This document shows positions 44,635 to 44,672 of a DNA stretch of 44,672 nt, one piece after another. Position 1 is the first letter of the stretch, and each line of letters starts with the position of its first letter. Origin of the DNA: Gammaproteobacteria bacterium (GTDB taxonomy: Bacteria > Pseudomonadota > Gammaproteobacteria > Arenicellales > Poriferihabitantaceae); the NCBI GenBank assembly GCA_009841725.1, contig VYGS01000059.1:1-44672 (forward strand), written 5' to 3'. The notes under the pieces were generated by a model, which saw nothing but the letters and a program-made list of their open reading frames with translations, was not told where the DNA came from and ran no database searches. A program made the translations under genes and the position numbers.

Positions 44635-44672
44635 AACTGTCCGGTTTAATAGCACATGAATTGTCCGCTATC
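44635..44672. mobile_element. Possible transposon terminus at the right edge
   Basis: AACTGTCCG (44635-44643) is repeated 24 bp later as AATTGTCCG (44659-44667), in a sudden AT-rich stretch after the GC-rich gene. Short tandem sites like these are typical transposase-binding repeats at insertion-sequence ends. No transposase is visible because the window ends here. Confidence 0.25.

Noticed and set aside
1-44672. tRNA, rRNA or CRISPR arrays
   Set aside because: No cloverleaf with CCA-end features, rRNA stretch or regularly spaced repeat was seen in any gene-free gap.

Overview
The window is 44.7 kb of GC-rich bacterial DNA that looks like a non-enteric gammaproteobacterium, possibly marine or host-associated. 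The reasons are the single-chain PurL of about 1,300 residues, the metK-ahcY pair, ETF:ubiquinone oxidoreductase, a DUF2797 protein, and two tripartite TRAP transporters beside methylated-amine catabolism genes. No rRNA, tRNA or CRISPR array was seen. The taxonomy is an inference from gene content only.

Layout. 149-1099 is an AT-richer lipase gene followed by 410 bp without a confident gene. 1510-5911 is a methylamine-type unit: an MttB-superfamily methyltransferase, a small cupin and a dimethylglycine/sarcosine dehydrogenase-like flavoprotein with a GcvT-type tail. 5991-7222 is a small island holding an unknown gene and a higBA toxin-antitoxin pair, bracketed by two diverged copies of a 37-nt repeat. 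7312-10885 carries a TPR protein, an agmatinase-family hydrolase, a DUF2797 protein, folE and a 59-residue membrane protein. 11098-16067 is TRAP operon 1, whose large permease has an unusual tail of about 340 residues. 16318-16917 is a redoxin. 17208-19564 is a three-gene accessory cassette (TIGR04255-like, HTH, unknown), followed by a truncated HicB.

20168-26241, on the minus strand, holds metK, ahcY and a large RecB-like nuclease/helicase. 26571-28328 holds argB and a ferredoxin-NADP reductase. 28519-29724 is an AAA/DUF4143 ATPase with an inverted repeat upstream. 29943-35802 is TRAP operon 2 with an amidase, a 72-residue membrane protein and a D-2-hydroxyacid dehydrogenase. 35838-44533 holds argD, ETF:ubiquinone oxidoreductase, purL, dapA and a class I glutamine amidotransferase. 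A possible transposon end lies at the right edge.

How the genes work together. The first catabolic unit probably demethylates a quaternary or tertiary amine and passes methyl groups to folate and electrons to ETF; the ETF:ubiquinone oxidoreductase at 37206 could return those electrons to the respiratory chain. MetK and AhcY run the SAM/SAH cycle. TRAP 2 with its amidase and dehydrogenase looks like an import-and-degrade operon for an amide or hydroxyacid-type compound. Accessory, AT-richer stretches (lipase, higBA island, TIGR04255 cassette, DUF4143 gene) alternate with housekeeping genes, and most of the unexplained repeats and palindromes lie in them.
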